Origin: Catenulispora rubra
GTDB lineage: Bacteria > Actinomycetota > Actinomycetes > Streptomycetales > Catenulisporaceae
Direction: 5' to 3'
DNA: 33,272 nt
Assembly (NCBI RefSeq): GCF_015356825.1
Contig: NZ_JAACYW010000109.1
Location: 1-33,272 of the forward strand
Below are positions 1 to 7,560 of the stretch, piece after piece. Each line of letters opens with the position of its first letter. The stretch's first letter is position 1. The notes beneath the pieces are model-generated. The model did no database searches, was not told the DNA's origin, and saw nothing but the letters and a program-made list of their open reading frames with translations. The translations under genes were made by a program, and so were the position numbers.

Positions 1-55
1 CGGACCAGACGGTCTGGCAGTGAGGGATCAGCGTCCGTAGATCAGGGTCCGGATA

Positions 56-1321
56 TCAGTGCTGCGAGCCGCCGATGCTGCCGGTGGCCGTGGGGGCGCC
101 GGGGTGGATCGGGTCGACCGGGTTCTGCGGTCCCCCGTCGATCGGCCAGCCGGTCGGCCAGGTGGGCGCGCCGGACGGCAGGTGGGTCGGCAGGCCGGTC
201 GGCAGGTGCGTGGGCAGGCCGCTCGGCAGATGCGTGGGCAGCCCGGTCGGCAAGCCGCTGGGCAGGTGCGTCGGCCAGGTCGTCGGCCACGTGGTGGGCC
301 AGCCGTCGCCGGGGTGCGGCGTGGGGATCGGGAACGTCGGCGCGTGGCCGTCGTGGACGTCCTTCTCCGCCTGCGCCAGCCGGTTGCAGAAGTCCTGCAT
401 CCGCTTCTGCGCCTCGCTGCGCTCCGCGTCCAGCGCGGACTGGAGCTTGGCGATGTCGGCGGCCGGGACGTTCGCGGCCTTGGCCAGCTTCTGCAGCTCG
501 GCCGCGGTCAGGTCGTGCCCTTGGTCGTCGCGGTCGCCGTCCTCGGCGGCCTTGCACAGCCGGAAGCTGTCGTCGCCGAGCAGCTTCGCGCCGGCCGCGT
601 CGAGGACGGCCTGGTCGGTGCGCGGCGGGGCCGCCTTCGTGGGCGCGCCGGTCGGGGTCGGGACGTCCGGACCCTTGCCGTCGGCGCCCACGGGGGTGGT
701 GATCAGGTCGGTCCCGCCGACACGGTTGTCCTTCGTGTCCTTGGTGTCCTTCGGGGCCGGGAAGCCGAGCGAGTGGGCCTTGGACTGAATGCCGGACGGG
801 AGCGAGTTGGTCGCGGCGGCGGCGGACACGCCGACGACCGACACGCCGCAGACGGCGACGACGATCTTCACCGTCACGGTCTTGGCGAGGAGGGCTTTGC
901 TGAACACGCGTCTCTCCTTGGAGGGTGTCGCGGAGGCGGAGTGATGCGCGGAGAACACGGCACGGGCCGCGTCCTCGCCCGAGAGCTCGGCGGTCAGGGC
1001 CGGTCCGGCGGCCGCGTCGAGCAGCCGCGCCAGGGCCTCCAGATCGGGGCGCGTTTCGTGCCCTGATCCCGCCGGTGGGGATCCCGCTGCGGTGCCTGCT
1101 ATGCCTGCTATGCCTGCGGTGCCGGCGACGTTCGCAGCTTTCGCAACGTCGCCAACGTTCGCAGCGCCTGCGGCACCCGGCACCGCGCCCGCGGCACCCG
1201 GGCCGCCGGCGTGGTCGAGCAGTTCCTCGGCGGCTCGGCGACCCGGTCGCCGGCTCCCGAGGATCCGCGGGGAGTTCCCTGTCGTACGCATCGTGCCCGA
1301 AGGAGCGATCCTGCGCCTCAT
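56..1321 (-). CDS. Single-pass membrane protein, candidate anti-sigma partner of the adjacent ECF sigma factor
   Basis: The predicted 421-residue protein starts at an ATG that overlaps the stop of the upstream sigma factor gene as ATGA, so the two are probably translationally coupled. It has a cytoplasmic N-terminus of about 145 residues, one hydrophobic segment near residues 149-171, and a long outer part. The N-terminal part carries an Ala/Gly/Asn low-complexity stretch (about residues 54-80). The outer part has a charged region with coiled-coil potential (about 270-325) and ends in four-residue-period repeats rich in WPT, HLPS and GLPT (about 340-394). No HxxxCxxC zinc anti-sigma motif is visible. 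The anti-sigma role is inferred only from topology, position and coupling. A surface or wall-spanning sensor is an equally open reading of the Pro/Thr-rich tail. Confidence 0.75.
   Translation of the reverse strand: MRRRIAPSGTMRTTGNSPRILGSRRPGRRAAEELLDHAGGPGAAGAVPGAAGAANVGDVAKAANVAGTAGIAGIAGTAAGSPPAGSGHETRPDLEALARLLDAAAGPALTAELSGEDAARAVFSAHHSASATPSKERRVFSKALLAKTVTVKIVVAVCGVSVVGVSAAAATNSLPSGIQSKAHSLGFPAPKDTKDTKDNRVGGTDLITTPVGADGKGPDVPTPTGAPTKAAPPRTDQAVLDAAGAKLLGDDSFRLCKAAEDGDRDDQGHDLTAAELQKLAKAANVPAADIAKLQSALDAERSEAQKRMQDFCNRLAQAEKDVHDGHAPTFPIPTPHPGDGWPTTWPTTWPTHLPSGLPTGLPTHLPSGLPTHLPTGLPTHLPSGAPTWPTGWPIDGGPQNPVDPIHPGAPTATGSIGGSQH
140..304 (-). repeat. 12-bp-period coding repeat for a WPT/LPT/LPS tail
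   Basis: The DNA shows degenerate 12-bp units of the kind GGCAGGTGGGTC on the plus strand. In the minus-strand gene they encode a tetrapeptide repeat alternating WPTT, HLPS, GLPT and related units. The frame is preserved throughout, so selection for the peptide is plausible. The likely role is an extended, proline-rich stalk outside the membrane. Confidence 0.8.
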
Positions 1322-1923
1322 CGTGTTACACCCGCCCTCGAACCCGTCCGCGCCATCCCTTTGAGCTGCGCCTTCTCCGGCTCGGCCGCCTTGTCGAGGC
1401 GCTTCTTCAGCGTGCGCAGACCGCGCATCGCCGCTACCCGCACCGCGCCGGAGCGCTTGCCGACGACCGAGCCGGCCTGCTCGGCGCTCATCCCTGCGAC
1501 GGCTCGCAACAGGACCGCTTCGGCTTGGTCGCGTGGCAGCTCTGCGATGGCCGCCAGCGCCCGACGCGTGGCCATCGCGGCCAGCGCCGCTTCGGCGGTG
1601 TCGTCCCCGGACCGCTGTTCCGGCAGCGCGGCGACCGGATCGGCCAGCTGGCGCTGGTTCCGGCGGCCCTCGTCGATCGCGCGGTTGCGGGCGATGCGGA
1701 ACAGCCACACCTGGAACTGTTTGGCGTCCCCGGTGAAGCCGCCGAGGTCGCGCGAGGCCTGCAACCAGGTCTCGGAGGCGACGTCCTCGCAGGCGGCGGG
1801 GATCAGGACTCGGAGATACCGCAGCAACGGCGGGTTCAGGGCGCGCCAGAGCACGGCGAAGGACGCCTCGTCACCGCGCACGGCGCCGGTGAGAGCGTCC
1901 GCTATGTCTTGCCCATCCAGCAT
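1318..1923 (-). CDS. ECF-type RNA polymerase sigma factor
   Basis: The 201-residue protein has the two-domain layout of ECF sigma-70 factors. Region 2 lies at about residues 20-88 and includes the WLFRIARNRAIDEGRR stretch typical of region 2.3-2.4. Region 4 lies at about residues 125-180, with the helix-turn-helix around MSAEQAGSVVGKRSGAVRVA. It would direct RNA polymerase to a small alternative regulon. The ATG is preceded by AAGGA at good spacing. The stop overlaps the next gene's start as ATGA, which marks that membrane protein as the probable partner. The C-terminal 25 residues beyond region 4 are basic and not recognised. The inducing signal cannot be read from the sequence. Confidence 0.92.
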   Translation of the reverse strand: MLDGQDIADALTGAVRGDEASFAVLWRALNPPLLRYLRVLIPAACEDVASETWLQASRDLGGFTGDAKQFQVWLFRIARNRAIDEGRRNQRQLADPVAALPEQRSGDDTAEAALAAMATRRALAAIAELPRDQAEAVLLRAVAGMSAEQAGSVVGKRSGAVRVAAMRGLRTLKKRLDKAAEPEKAQLKGMARTGSRAGVTR

Positions 1924-1968
1924 TGGGGTCCTTGATGCGAAGGTCTTGGACCCACCCCGCCGGGCAGC

Positions 1969-2706
1969 CTACCCGAGCTGTCCGAGGATGGCGCGGAAAC
2001 GTTCTGTTGCGAGGTCGAGCTGTTTGACGATCAGTTCCTTCACCTCGTCGCTCAACGGGGTGTCGGCGCGTAGCGCGAACTCACGGAGCTGCGGGACCAG
2101 CGGCGCGTACTTCGCCGAGGCCTTGCGGACCTTCGGGCCGGTGGTGTGGATGATGCCGACGCCGTTGTCGGTGAAGTCGGACAGCTTGATGACCCGCGCC
2201 CACGGATCGACTTCCAGGCTCTCCACGACGTGTTCGCGGTACTGCTCCCCGCGGTCGCGCGCCGGGTCGTAGTCGGGGTTGGTGACCGCGGCGATGAGGT
2301 TGGCGACCCGCGGCGTGAAGGCGCGGGCGAGGACGGCCAGGGCCGCGTACCGCTCCCCCGCGGCGCGTTCTGCGTCGCTGGCCAGATCGGCGAGATCGGC
2401 GGGGTGGTCCTCGACCGCGTCGTGCAGCAGCGCGGCGACGACCACCTCGGCGTCCCGGACCTGGTAGTGGCGGATGATGCGGATCGCGACCCGAAGCAGG
2501 TGGTTGACATACGGCTCGCGGACCCGCTTGTCGCCGGCGTGCAGCCGGGAGGCGACGCGTTCGGCGCGCTTCAGGGTGGCGCGCTCGCCGTCGGGGAACG
2601 CCTCGATCTCGACGTCGAACAGCGCGTGCAGGCCGGCCTCGCCGTAGACCTCGGTCACGGCGTGGATGGGCATGACTTTCAACTGGCCCCGCTCAATCCC
2701 GTCCAT
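1969..2706 (-). CDS. HD-domain phosphohydrolase resembling the RelA/SpoT hydrolase domain
   Basis: The 245-residue protein carries the metal-binding pattern of HD hydrolases: a histidine in NHLLRVA (about residue 69), the HD pair in AALLHDAVEDH (about 95-100), and an Asp in VIKLSDFTDN (about 195), which corresponds to the KLADRLHN motif of SpoT-type enzymes. No synthetase, TGS or ACT domain follows, so it has the size of a stand-alone hydrolase of the small alarmone hydrolase type. The substrate is unproven and (p)ppGpp is only a candidate. The gene lies 45 bp upstream of the ECF sigma gene on the same strand and may be cotranscribed. A TACATT hexamer 8 nt upstream of the ATG would suit a leaderless transcript. 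A later start at an internal Met (residue 12) is possible. Confidence 0.8.
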   Translation of the reverse strand: MDGIERGQLKVMPIHAVTEVYGEAGLHALFDVEIEAFPDGERATLKRAERVASRLHAGDKRVREPYVNHLLRVAIRIIRHYQVRDAEVVVAALLHDAVEDHPADLADLASDAERAAGERYAALAVLARAFTPRVANLIAAVTNPDYDPARDRGEQYREHVVESLEVDPWARVIKLSDFTDNGVGIIHTTGPKVRKASAKYAPLVPQLREFALRADTPLSDEVKELIVKQLDLATERFRAILGQLG

Positions 2707-2810
2707 GGCGGCGAATGTAGCGGGGTCAGGTGACGTGACTCCAGTCAGGGCGTTGCTTCTACGGGTGTTTCGACGCGTGCTTTACGTGTTTGATGCGCGC
2801 TTTAGGTGCT

Positions 2811-3161
2811 TTACGCGTTCAGCTTGCTCTGCCAGTCCGCCGGGACGCGGCCCTTCGGTCCGGGCACCGGCTGGTCGGCCGGGTGGCTGTCCGGGGGCGC
2901 CAGGGCCGGGCCGGACTCGTAGAAGTCGTCGTTGCTGAAGTCGTAGAACCAGTCCTCGCCGGGCTCGAAACTGGTGATCATGGTGTGGCCGCTGCTCGTG
3001 GCGTGCTTGCGGCCGTGCTGCTCGGGCGAGTTGTCGCAGCAGCCGATGTGGCCGCACTGCGTACAACGGCGCAGGTGCACCCACCAACCGCCGTTCTCGT
3101 CGCACTCCACACAACCGGTACCGCTCGGCGGGACGCTGGGGTCGACTCCTGGGATGGACAT
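2811..3161 (-). CDS. UBP-type zinc-finger domain protein
   Basis: The 116-residue protein is almost entirely one ZnF-UBP domain. Candidate zinc ligands are C17, C20, C33, C36, C41, C42, H49, H53 and H59, in the order CVEC, CTQCGHIGCC and HGRKH...GH. In eukaryotes this fold binds the C-terminus of ubiquitin. Bacterial stand-alone versions are common in actinomycetes and their ligand is not established. The tail after residue 80 is acidic, then Pro-rich. The ATG at 3161 leaves a 102-bp divergent gap to the P450-like gene, in which an inverted repeat lies. The open frame continues far upstream, but that stretch is antisense to the Clp gene and is not coding. Confidence 0.9.
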   Translation of the reverse strand: MSIPGVDPSVPPSGTGCVECDENGGWWVHLRRCTQCGHIGCCDNSPEQHGRKHATSSGHTMITSFEPGEDWFYDFSNDDFYESGPALAPPDSHPADQPVPGPKGRVPADWQSKLNA

Positions 3162-3220
3162 GCTCCAGACGCTACCCGGCTCGGGGCGCGAGCGCTTGTC
3201 AGGTGCTCGGGAGGTGGCCA

Positions 3221-3242
3221 CACTTCGGGGAGCGCCGAAGTG
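3221..3242. promoter_or_regulatory. Inverted repeat in a divergent intergenic region
   Basis: CACTTCGG and CCGAAGTG form a perfect 8-bp inverted repeat around a 6-bp GGAGCG centre. It lies 21 bp upstream of the P450-like start, between it and the divergent zinc-finger gene, and is flanked by a further GGCC pair. It may be an operator or an mRNA hairpin. No adjacent regulator identifies itself. Confidence 0.45.
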
Positions 3243-3263
3243 AAGCGGCCGTACGGTCGGGGC

Positions 3264-4007
3264 ATGGTGACTCTGACTTCTCGCGCCGACATCGAGGCCG
3301 CGCTGGCTGATCCGCTGCTGGTTCCGCTGCCTGCGGAGTCCGGGCCTGAGGGTTCGATGGCGTGGCTGCGGGCGACGGTTGCTCGGTTCGCTCATGGTAC
3401 GGTGCATGCGCGGCGGCGTGCTTATGTCGAGGCGGAGTTGGCGCGGGTTGATGTGGAGGGTCTGCGGCGGTTGGCGGCCGGCGTCGATAGCGGTCGAGGT
3501 GGCAGTGCGGCCGGTGACGATCGGGCCGGGGTTCTGCGGGCTCTCTCGGCGGCGATGGGGCTGCCGACGCTGGACGATGCGGCGGTGGCGGCGTTGTGCG
3601 TCGTGGCCGACAACTACTTCGGTGGGGACGATCCGGCTGCCGACGAGGCCGTGAAGCTGCTTCTGCCGCTGATGCAGACGTCCGATCCGGAGCAGGCCGC
3701 GAATCGCGTGGGCATTCTCGTGCAGGCATGCGACGCCACCGCGGCGTTGATCGCAAGTGCTCGCGGCGGTTCTGGGGACGTGCACGCCACGATTCGCACT
3801 ACTCCGCCGGTTCAGGTGATGCGGCGCGTGGCCGTTGCCGCTACGCGCGTCGGCGAAACCGAGATCGCTGAAGGGGAGTCGGTGCTGCTGGAAGTGGGTC
3901 CGGTGGGGCTGACGTTCGGTAGCGGCCCCCGGGTGTGTCCCGGCCGGGCGCTCGCCCTGGCTCTGGCCGAAGGCGCGGTGGAGAAAACCTCGGCACCGGC
4001 TCGGTGA
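3264..4007 (+). CDS. Shortened cytochrome P450-like protein
   Basis: The 247-residue protein is little over half the usual P450 length of about 400. The C-terminal heme-ligand loop is present as FGSGPRVCPGRALA, matching FGxGxxxCxGxxLA. The segment PPVQVMRRVAVAATRVGETEIAEGESV matches the beta-sheet region just after the K helix in actinobacterial P450s when read in pieces. An I-helix-like LVQACDATAALIASA is also present. However, most of the J/K-helix region is missing, and the K-helix ExxR motif appears as ATIR, so its Glu is replaced by Ala. The ANRDP-type meander between beta sheet and heme loop is also absent. Heme binding is possible, but a normal monooxygenase activity is doubtful. It is read through without frameshift and looks like an intact short family rather than a decayed gene. 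Confidence 0.72.
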   Translation: MVTLTSRADIEAALADPLLVPLPAESGPEGSMAWLRATVARFAHGTVHARRRAYVEAELARVDVEGLRRLAAGVDSGRGGSAAGDDRAGVLRALSAAMGLPTLDDAAVAALCVVADNYFGGDDPAADEAVKLLLPLMQTSDPEQAANRVGILVQACDATAALIASARGGSGDVHATIRTTPPVQVMRRVAVAATRVGETEIAEGESVLLEVGPVGLTFGSGPRVCPGRALALALAEGAVEKTSAPAR

Positions 4008-4073
4008 CAGGCGCCTACCCGCTCGGCGCAGTCTCGCCGTGCGGTTCGCCCATATGGGGTGTTGTCTGGATTC

Positions 4074-6572
4074 ATGTCCATGAGCTCCTTCGGCGGCTTC
4101 TTCGACCGCTCCGACGATCCCTTCAACGACCTGCTCAACCGGTTCTTCGGGATGTCCCCGGAGTTCTCGCCGCCGCGGGTCCAGCGTGTGCCGATCGGTC
4201 AGCTGCTGACCGAGTCGGCCCGGGAGCTGATCTCCACGGCCTCGCGGCGCGCGACCCAGGACGGCAGCTCCGACCTCGACACCGAGCACCTGCTGTGGGC
4301 GGCCACGCAGGTGGAGCCGACGCGCGGCATCCTGGCCGCGGCGAACGTCGATCCGGACCGGCTGGCGCAGACGATCGAGAAGTCGCTGCCGGCCTCCGGC
4401 GGGACGCCGTCGTCGGAGCCGGGGCTGACGCCTTCGGCCAAGCGCGTGCTGATGCGGGCGCACGAGCTGTCGCAGGCGTCCGGTTCGACGTACGTCGGGC
4501 CGCAGCACATCCTCGCGGCGCTGACCGAGGACCCGGACTCCGGGGCCGGGCACGTGCTGAACAACACCCAGGTCGACGCCAAGGACCTGGGCAAGCGCAT
4601 CACGAAGGCGTCGCGCGCCGAGGGGATGCCGGCCGGGCCGGAGCAGCCGTCGGACACCCCGACGCTCGACGAGTACGGCCGGGACATGACCGAGGACGCC
4701 AAGGCCGGGAAGCTCGATCCGGTGGTGGGGCGGGCCGACGAGATCGAGCAGACCGTCGAGGTGCTGTCCCGGCGGACGAAGAACAACCCGGTGCTGATCG
4801 GGGATCCGGGCGTCGGGAAGACGGCGATCGTGGAGGGGCTGGCGCAGCGGATCGTGTCCGGGGACGTGCCCAAGACGCTGGAGGGCAAGCGGGTCGTGCT
4901 GCTGGACCTGGCCGGGCTGGTCGCCGGGTCGAAGTACCGCGGGGAGTTCGAGGAGCGGTTGAAGAACGTGATCGACGAGGTGGGGAAGGCCTCGGACTCG
5001 ACGATCCTGTTCATCGACGAGCTGCACACGGTGGTCGGCGCGGGGTCCGGCGGCGACAGCTCGATGGACGCGGGCAACATCATGAAGCCGGCGCTGTCGC
5101 GCGGGGAGCTGAACGTCATCGGCGCCACGACGATCGACGAGTACCGGAAGAACATCGAGAAGGACGCGGCGCTGGAGCGGCGGTTCCAGCCGGTGCTGAT
5201 CGCCGAGCCCACGGTCGACGAGACGATCCAGATCCTGGAGGGGCTGCGCGACCGGTACGAGGCGCACCACGGCGTGAAGTTCACGGACGAGGCGCTGGCG
5301 GCCGCGGCGCAGATGTCGGACCGGTACATCTCGGACCGGTTCCTGCCGGACAAGGCGATCGACCTGATCGACCAGGCCGGCGCGCGGATCCGCTTGCGCA
5401 ACCTCGGCAAGTCGACCGAGGCGATCGAGCGCGAGGACAAGCTGGCGAAGCTGACGCGGGAGCGGGACGAGGCGGTCTCGTCGGAGAACTACGACCGCGC
5501 GAAGGACCTGAAGGCGCGGATCGACGAGCTGAACGACGAGGTCGCGACCATCGAGGAGCGGCGCGAGGGCGCGCTGAAGGTGACGGAGAACGACATCGCG
5601 GAGGTGGTGTCGCGGCGTACCGGGATCCCGGTCGCGCAGCTGAACGAGGACGAGAAGACGCGGCTGCTGAAGCTGGAGGAGGCGCTGCACGACCGGGTGG
5701 TCGGGCAGGACGAGGCGGTCACGGCGATCGCCGAGGCGGTGCGGCGCTCGCGGGCCGGGATGGGGGACCCGAACCGGCCGACCGGCTCGTTCCTGTTCCT
5801 CGGGCCCACCGGCGTCGGCAAGACCGAGCTCGCCAAGGCGCTGGCCGAGCTGCTGTTCGGCGACGAGGACCGGCTGCTGCGCTTCGACATGAGCGAGTTC
5901 CAGGAGAAGCACACGGTGTCGCGGCTGCTGGGCTCGCCGCCCGGATACGTCGGCTACGAGGAGGCGGGGCAGCTGACGGAGAAGGTGCGGCGCAAGCCCT
6001 ACTCGGTGATCCTGTTCGACGAGGTCGAGAAGGCGCACCCGGACATCTTCAACACCCTGCTCCAGGTCCTGGACGACGGCCGCCTGACCGACGCGCAGGG
6101 GCGCACGGTCGACTTCCGGCACACGGTGGTCATCATGACGTCGAACATCGGCAGCCAGCTGATCCTCGCGCACAAGGGCGACACCGACGAGATCCGCGAC
6201 CAGCTGATGGACCAGGTCCGCGGCTTCTTCCCCCCGGAGTTCATCAACCGCCTGGACGAAGTGGTGATCTTCCACAGCCTCGGCAAGGGCGAGATGGGCA
6301 ACATCGTGGACCTGATGCTGGACGGCTCCCGCCGCCGCCTGAAGGCCCAGGACCTCGGCCTGGAGGTCACGGAGAAGGCCAAGGGCTGGCTGGTCGACCG
6401 CGGCTACAAGCCGGAGTTCGGCGCCCGGCCCCTGCGCCGCACGATCCAGGCCGAGCTGGACAACAAGGTCGCCTCGCTGCTGCTGTCCGGGGACACGAAT
6501 CCGGGCGACACGATCGTGGCGGATGAGGCGGACGATCATTTGGTGTGCAGCGTGCGGCACGCGAGTGAGTGA
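4074..6572 (+). CDS. Clp/Hsp100 AAA+ ATPase (ClpC-like middle domain, ClpP loop not visible)
   Basis: The protein of about 832 residues starts with a short DPFNDLLNRFF-type leader, then a two-repeat Clp N domain (about residues 40-170). AAA-1 follows, with Walker A GDPGVGKTA and Walker B ILFIDELHT. The short middle domain carries a UVR-like ENYDRAKDLKARIDEL segment. AAA-2 has Walker A GPTGVGKTE, SPPGYVGYEEAGQLTE and Walker B ILFDEVEKAHPD, and a sensor-2 GARPLRR motif is near the end. In ClpC a (V/I/L)GF tripeptide that docks ClpP follows TSN(V/I)G; here TSNIGSQLILAHKGDTDEI runs straight on without it. The family role is ATP-driven protein unfolding; here disaggregation or an unlinked partner is inferred. 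GTG 4059 and ATG 4080 are alternative starts. The gene is monocistronic. Confidence 0.93.
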   Translation: MSMSSFGGFFDRSDDPFNDLLNRFFGMSPEFSPPRVQRVPIGQLLTESARELISTASRRATQDGSSDLDTEHLLWAATQVEPTRGILAAANVDPDRLAQTIEKSLPASGGTPSSEPGLTPSAKRVLMRAHELSQASGSTYVGPQHILAALTEDPDSGAGHVLNNTQVDAKDLGKRITKASRAEGMPAGPEQPSDTPTLDEYGRDMTEDAKAGKLDPVVGRADEIEQTVEVLSRRTKNNPVLIGDPGVGKTAIVEGLAQRIVSGDVPKTLEGKRVVLLDLAGLVAGSKYRGEFEERLKNVIDEVGKASDSTILFIDELHTVVGAGSGGDSSMDAGNIMKPALSRGELNVIGATTIDEYRKNIEKDAALERRFQPVLIAEPTVDETIQILEGLRDRYEAHHGVKFTDEALAAAAQMSDRYISDRFLPDKAIDLIDQAGARIRLRNLGKSTEAIEREDKLAKLTRERDEAVSSENYDRAKDLKARIDELNDEVATIEERREGALKVTENDIAEVVSRRTGIPVAQLNEDEKTRLLKLEEALHDRVVGQDEAVTAIAEAVRRSRAGMGDPNRPTGSFLFLGPTGVGKTELAKALAELLFGDEDRLLRFDMSEFQEKHTVSRLLGSPPGYVGYEEAGQLTEKVRRKPYSVILFDEVEKAHPDIFNTLLQVLDDGRLTDAQGRTVDFRHTVVIMTSNIGSQLILAHKGDTDEIRDQLMDQVRGFFPPEFINRLDEVVIFHSLGKGEMGNIVDLMLDGSRRRLKAQDLGLEVTEKAKGWLVDRGYKPEFGARPLRRTIQAELDNKVASLLLSGDTNPGDTIVADEADDHLVCSVRHASE

Positions 6573-6652
6573 GGCGGGGGTGGCCAGCTGACACAACACA
6601 CGTTGCCGGTCAGGACAGCGCGGGGTCGCGGGCTTTGGCTCGCGGCCCTGCT

Positions 6653-6735
6653 GCTTGGTGTGCGGGCTTGGTGTGCGGGCTTGGTGTGCGGGCTTGGTGT
6701 GCGGGCTTGGTGTGCGGGCTTGGTGTGCGGGCTTA
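6653..6735. repeat. 13-bp intergenic tandem repeat, six copies plus a partial
   Basis: Six identical copies of GCTTGGTGTGCGG run from 6653 to 6730, followed by a partial GCTTA. They lie between the convergent Clp ATPase and response regulator genes. The 13-bp period does not preserve a frame. The perfect identity of the copies suggests recent expansion, so the copy number may vary between strains. Confidence 0.95.
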
Positions 6736-6736
6736 G

Positions 6737-6787
6737 TCGGGCATTTTGTTATGACATTTTCGCCCCTTGCAACATGTATATGCCCGA
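6737..6787. other. AT-rich island bounded by an 8-bp inverted repeat
   Basis: TCGGGCAT (6737-6744) and ATGCCCGA (6780-6787) are exact inverted repeats around a 35-bp, strikingly AT-rich centre (TTTGTTATGACATTTTC and onward). It lies between convergent genes just after the 13-bp array. It could be a weak bidirectional terminator or a protein-binding site, but the loop is long for an intrinsic terminator. Confidence 0.4.
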
Positions 6788-6825
6788 GCACTGACACAAC
6801 GACCGACAGCCGAGCCCTCAGCGCG

Positions 6826-7560
6826 CTACGCCACCCCCGGCGTGATCAGCCCCGTCTCGTAGGCGACCACGACCGCCTGGGCCCGGTCCCGCAGATTCAG
6901 CTTCGCCAGGATCCGTGCCACGTGCGTCTTCACCGTCGCCTCGGAGAGGTGGAAGCGTGCCGCCAGCTCCGCGTTCGACAGGCCGCGGCCGAGGAGGCCT
7001 AGGACTTCACGCTCTCGGGGCGTCAGGGTCGCGAGGTCCTTGTGCAGTGCTTCGGTGCGCGGGTTCACAGTCGGGACCGCGAAGCGCTCGACCAGTCTGC
7101 GGGTGATGGCCGGGGCCAGCATCGCGTCGCCGGCTCGCACCATCCCGACTGCGGCGACCAGGTGCTCGGGGCTGACGTCCTTCAGGAGGAAGCCGCTCGC
7201 GCCGGCTGTGATCGCCGCGTAGACGTACTGGTCCAGGTCGAACGTTGTCAGGATGATGATGCGCGGCGGCTCGGGGGCAGGTTCGGCAGAGCCGGAACTG
7301 GAACTGGAACCCGAACCGGAAGCGGCCGCGCCCCCGGCGCTCTCCGACAGGATCAGCCGCGTAGCCTCCAGCCCGTCCATCCCCGGCATCCGGATGTCCA
7401 TCAGCACCACGTCCGGCCGCGTCGCGCGCACCACGCGCAGCGCCTCGTCGCCGTTGGCGGCCTCGCCGACGACGTCGATGCCCTCGGACATCAGGATCAT
7501 GCGGAACCCGGTCCGCACCAGCACCTGGTCGTCGGCGATCACCACTCGCGTCGCGTTCAT
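6826..7560 (-). CDS. NarL/FixJ-family response regulator with a low-complexity insert in the receiver domain
   Basis: The 244-residue regulator has a receiver domain with acidic D10-D11, phosphoacceptor D55 in VVLMD, T105/T106 in ILTTF and K127 in GFLLKD. A LuxR-type helix-turn-helix follows at about residues 178-235 (LTPREREVLGLLGRGLSN and VKTHVARI). Between alpha-3 (ending ATRLILSE) and beta-4 (RIIILTTF) lies an Ala/Gly/Ser/Pro-rich insert of about 24 residues (about 74-98) that close relatives lack. The start overlaps the kinase stop as ATGA, so the pair is coupled. The likely target is the divergent ABC exporter at 8997-12462, which is inference from layout. Confidence 0.95.
   Translation of the reverse strand: MNATRVVIADDQVLVRTGFRMILMSEGIDVVGEAANGDEALRVVRATRPDVVLMDIRMPGMDGLEATRLILSESAGGAAASGSGSSSSSGSAEPAPEPPRIIILTTFDLDQYVYAAITAGASGFLLKDVSPEHLVAAVGMVRAGDAMLAPAITRRLVERFAVPTVNPRTEALHKDLATLTPREREVLGLLGRGLSNAELAARFHLSEATVKTHVARILAKLNLRDRAQAVVVAYETGLITPGVA

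Noticed and set aside
5..17. 13-bp palindrome CCAGAC-G-GTCTGG at the window's left edge
   Set aside because: It may be an operator or part of a terminator, but without the sequence to its left its context cannot be judged.
6603..6794. 63-codon plus-strand ORF over the 13-bp array
   Set aside because: The sequence is generated by the tandem repeat. It has no Shine-Dalgarno and no recognisable domain.
3162..6797. Very long open frame on the minus strand continuous with the UBP zinc-finger gene
   Set aside because: It runs antisense through the Clp ATPase gene. Its translation is Arg/Leu/Val-rich shadow sequence with no domains, caused by GC-rich codon bias.
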